Positions 30,936 through 32,249 of a stretch of DNA of 32,249 nucleotides are shown piece by piece. The stretch is from positions 1-32,249 of IMG/VR virus record IMGVR_UViG_3300020442_001191; one strand, given 5' to 3'. The position numbers were made by a program, and so were the translations under genes. Numbering within the stretch: position 1 is the first letter of the stretch; every line of letters starts with the position of its first letter. The DNA comes from a virus. The notes beneath the pieces are model-generated. The model saw only the letters and a program-made list of their open reading frames with translations. It was not told the DNA's origin and ran no database searches.

Positions 30936-31390
30936 ATGATACCTAATATTTTCAATTCATAATAAATGAAAACACAAAGTCCTGCAATAGCTACTACACT
31001 AATTATTATAGTCTTTCGTCTTTCTTGTGCATCTCTAATTTCTCTAAGTTGTTTCTTTTTCTTGGCACGAACAGATGCAATTTCTGCCTGTAACCTTTCC
31101 CATTGACCTGCTGATCCATAAAGCAAGAAGATTTCTCGCAATTCATTTCTCATATTTCTAAGTTCTTCTTTACGAAGATGAGCTTCTATAGCTTCAGCTT
31201 CCACACTACTAAACTTGCCAAATATACTACTACCTTTTTTCTCTGCTTTAACATCTAAATTTGCTTCACCTATTGCCCATTTAGTTATATACCCACTAAG
31301 ACTAGACAAGTCTTTACCTACTTTTACACCTTGCATAATAACTGAATGTGCCGTTTTAACTGCGGCAAATGCTGAAATAGGATCTATCAT
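30932..31390 (-). CDS. Conserved phage protein with C-terminal membrane anchor
   Basis: 152 residues. MIDPISAFAAVKTAHSVIMQ, GVKVGKDLSSLSGYITKWAI, then FGKFSSVEAEAIEAHLRKEE, a long coiled coil (about 80-125) and one C-terminal membrane helix (TIIISVVAIAGLCVFIYYEL). Proteins opening MxDPISA..A.....gi..gkdl are common near the lysis genes of marine phages; function is not established. Spanin-like envelope function is one possibility. Confidence 0.7.
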   Translation of the reverse strand: MIDPISAFAAVKTAHSVIMQGVKVGKDLSSLSGYITKWAIGEANLDVKAEKKGSSIFGKFSSVEAEAIEAHLRKEELRNMRNELREIFLLYGSAGQWERLQAEIASVRAKKKKQLREIRDAQERRKTIIISVVAIAGLCVFIYYELKILGII

Positions 31391-31551
31391 TAGTGTAACC
31401 TTTGGTAAACAAAGTCATCTGTTTCAAATGCACACGACTCTATAAACTCTATAGCATCTTGTTTTGTATTGAAATAATTTGCTGATATAAGAACAGTATA
31501 AGATTTCTTTTTATTGCGAATAACTTTGTAAGTTAATTTTATATCTTCCAT
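31390..31551 (-). CDS. 53-residue hypothetical protein
   Basis: Frame: MEDIKLTYKVIRNKKKSYTV, LISANYFNTKQDAIEFIESC, AFETDDFVYQRLH. TAATG joins it to the next gene and it overlaps the previous one by 13 bases. Pattern suggests a small beta-beta-alpha domain. No family known. Confidence 0.6.
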   Translation of the reverse strand: MEDIKLTYKVIRNKKKSYTVLISANYFNTKQDAIEFIESCAFETDDFVYQRLH

Positions 31552-31745
31552 TGTAATAGACTCACTATAACAGTTACCATTACTCCTATAATAGTGGCTG
31601 ACGAACCCCAGATCAATAGTTCCAACCTTTTAATACGATATTCTAAACCTTTGATTGCACTTTTAGTCATCTCTCTATACACGGCACATTCACGCTCGTG
31701 AGCTTCCATTTCAGAAGCTACAGCTTTTATTGTGCGAGTGTCCAT
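31539..31745 (-). CDS. Small XhlA-like membrane protein
   Basis: 68 residues: AHERECAVYREMTKSAIKGL coiled coil, RLELLIWG, then one membrane helix SSATIIGVMVTVIVSLLQW at the C-terminus. This is the layout of XhlA/haemolysin-type phage lysis accessories (E.h..C...y..i...l.rLe..iwg ... TM). Starts directly after the previous stop with no spacing. Confidence 0.65.
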   Translation of the reverse strand: MDTRTIKAVASEMEAHERECAVYREMTKSAIKGLEYRIKRLELLIWGSSATIIGVMVTVIVSLLQWKI

Positions 31746-32045
31746 TTACGAGATGTCCAGAAAATATGCTTGTTGATCTTCAGTAATGTTAGTCCATTTT
31801 GCTTTTACAGCTTTGACTCCGGTAGCATTAGACTTGGTAAAGTTAGTTTCATTAGCACCATTGTAGCTAGTCTTATATCCATCTGACATAGATACATAGG
31901 TTTTACCATCTATTTCACCCCACCACCAAACTTGTTTTCTATGCCATTCATTATCTGTTTGTTTATCTGTCCAATCCTCAGATGGTTTCATTGATTCAGG
32001 GTGTTTGATATCAATCATTTTTTCTGTTGTGTGATATAATTTCAT
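31746..32045 (-). CDS. 99-residue hypothetical protein after the tail gene
   Basis: MKLYHTTEKMIDIKHPESMK, DEWHRKQVWWWGEIDGKTYV ... AKWTNITEDQQAYFLDIS; no family recognised. Aromatic-rich and soluble. TAGGAG before the ATG overlaps the stop of the tail gene. Position between tail-tip and lysis genes suggests a tail chaperone or assembly protein, but nothing in the sequence proves it. Confidence 0.6.
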   Translation of the reverse strand: MKLYHTTEKMIDIKHPESMKPSEDWTDKQTDNEWHRKQVWWWGEIDGKTYVSMSDGYKTSYNGANETNFTKSNATGVKAVKAKWTNITEDQQAYFLDIS

Positions 32046-32054
32046 AACATTCTC

Positions 32055-32249
32055 CTATGGTCTAAGTCTGTGCCAACCATTATAGTTTGTATTAACAGTT
32101 GACCCTAAATTGAAATAATAGTTATTACCATAGCCATATATTGTTCCATCAGATGTACGAACATAATGCGACCAATAACCACTATAGTAATGACCTACTG
32201 ATAAAAAATCTTCTATTGCAATATCTGTATTACCTATATAGCTAGACCC
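32055..32249 (-). CDS. RCC1-repeat tail protein, C-terminal part (cut by window edge)
   Basis: 64 codons entering from the right edge and ending at TAG 32055-32057. GHYYSGYWSHYVRTSDGTIY, GYGNNYYFNLG has the RCC1 pattern (h....R.sdGt.ygwG.n...qlG). Same strand and same repeat type as the open-ended gene at the left edge, so these are best read as two ends of one tail protein. Joined directly, the frames do not match; a gap of 2 (mod 3) bases or a one-base overlap would restore them. Confidence 0.75.
   Translation of the reverse strand, partial: GSSYIGNTDIAIEDFLSVGHYYSGYWSHYVRTSDGTIYGYGNNYYFNLGSTVNTNYNGWHRLRP

Noticed and set aside
1-32249. Lysogeny genes (integrase, CI-type repressor with att site)
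   Set aside because: No recombinase motif was seen; the XRE protein has replication-type C-terminal features, so temperate lifestyle is not supported.

Overview
The window reads as nearly all of one small tailed-phage genome of podovirus (T7-like virion) type, probably infecting an AT-rich marine alphaproteobacterium. The DNA is strongly AT-rich and genes are packed with 1-20 base overlaps. Virion genes are T7-like (gp8-type portal, gp9-type scaffold, gp11/gp12-type tail tube, gp13-gp16-type internal proteins, gp17-type fibre N-terminus), but no RNA polymerase, DNA polymerase, primase-helicase or integrase gene is visible. That combination fits HTVC010P-like pelagiphages; this assignment is inferred from gene content, not from a database search.

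Layout. The minus-strand late block runs leftward from about 21.8 kb to position 1: small terminase subunit, ten tiny mostly lysine-rich proteins, large terminase, portal, scaffold, a gp13-like protein, capsid, decoration-like protein, tail tube, ejection proteins, tail fibre, and the N-terminal part of an RCC1-repeat tail protein cut by the window edge. The right edge (29,978-32,249, minus strand) holds the C-terminal end of a protein of the same type, then small membrane proteins, a SleB-type endolysin and a three-TM holin. The two ends are therefore best explained as the two sides of one tail gene in a circular or circularly permuted genome, with a short piece missing at the join.

The plus-strand early block (22,254-29,976) carries small unknown proteins, a DUF932 protein, an XRE/DnaT-like replication-initiator candidate, and a recombination set: YqaJ exonuclease, a probable annealing protein, SSB, a LexA-type DNA-binding domain and a Holliday-junction-resolvase-like nuclease. 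These would work with host polymerases for replication and concatemer formation. Lysis (holin, SleB hydrolase, accessory membrane proteins) lies at the far end of the late block.

The least explained parts are non-coding. A 257-base nested inverted repeat (21,952-22,208) sits between the divergent blocks, one arm carrying a 68-base insertion. An RBS-masking hairpin with a two-codon minigene precedes the first early gene. A textbook terminator follows that gene. About 450 bases (23,094-23,547) are filled by successive stem-loops, with a smaller similar set at 25,487-25,608. These are the best candidates for undescribed regulatory, RNA or origin elements.
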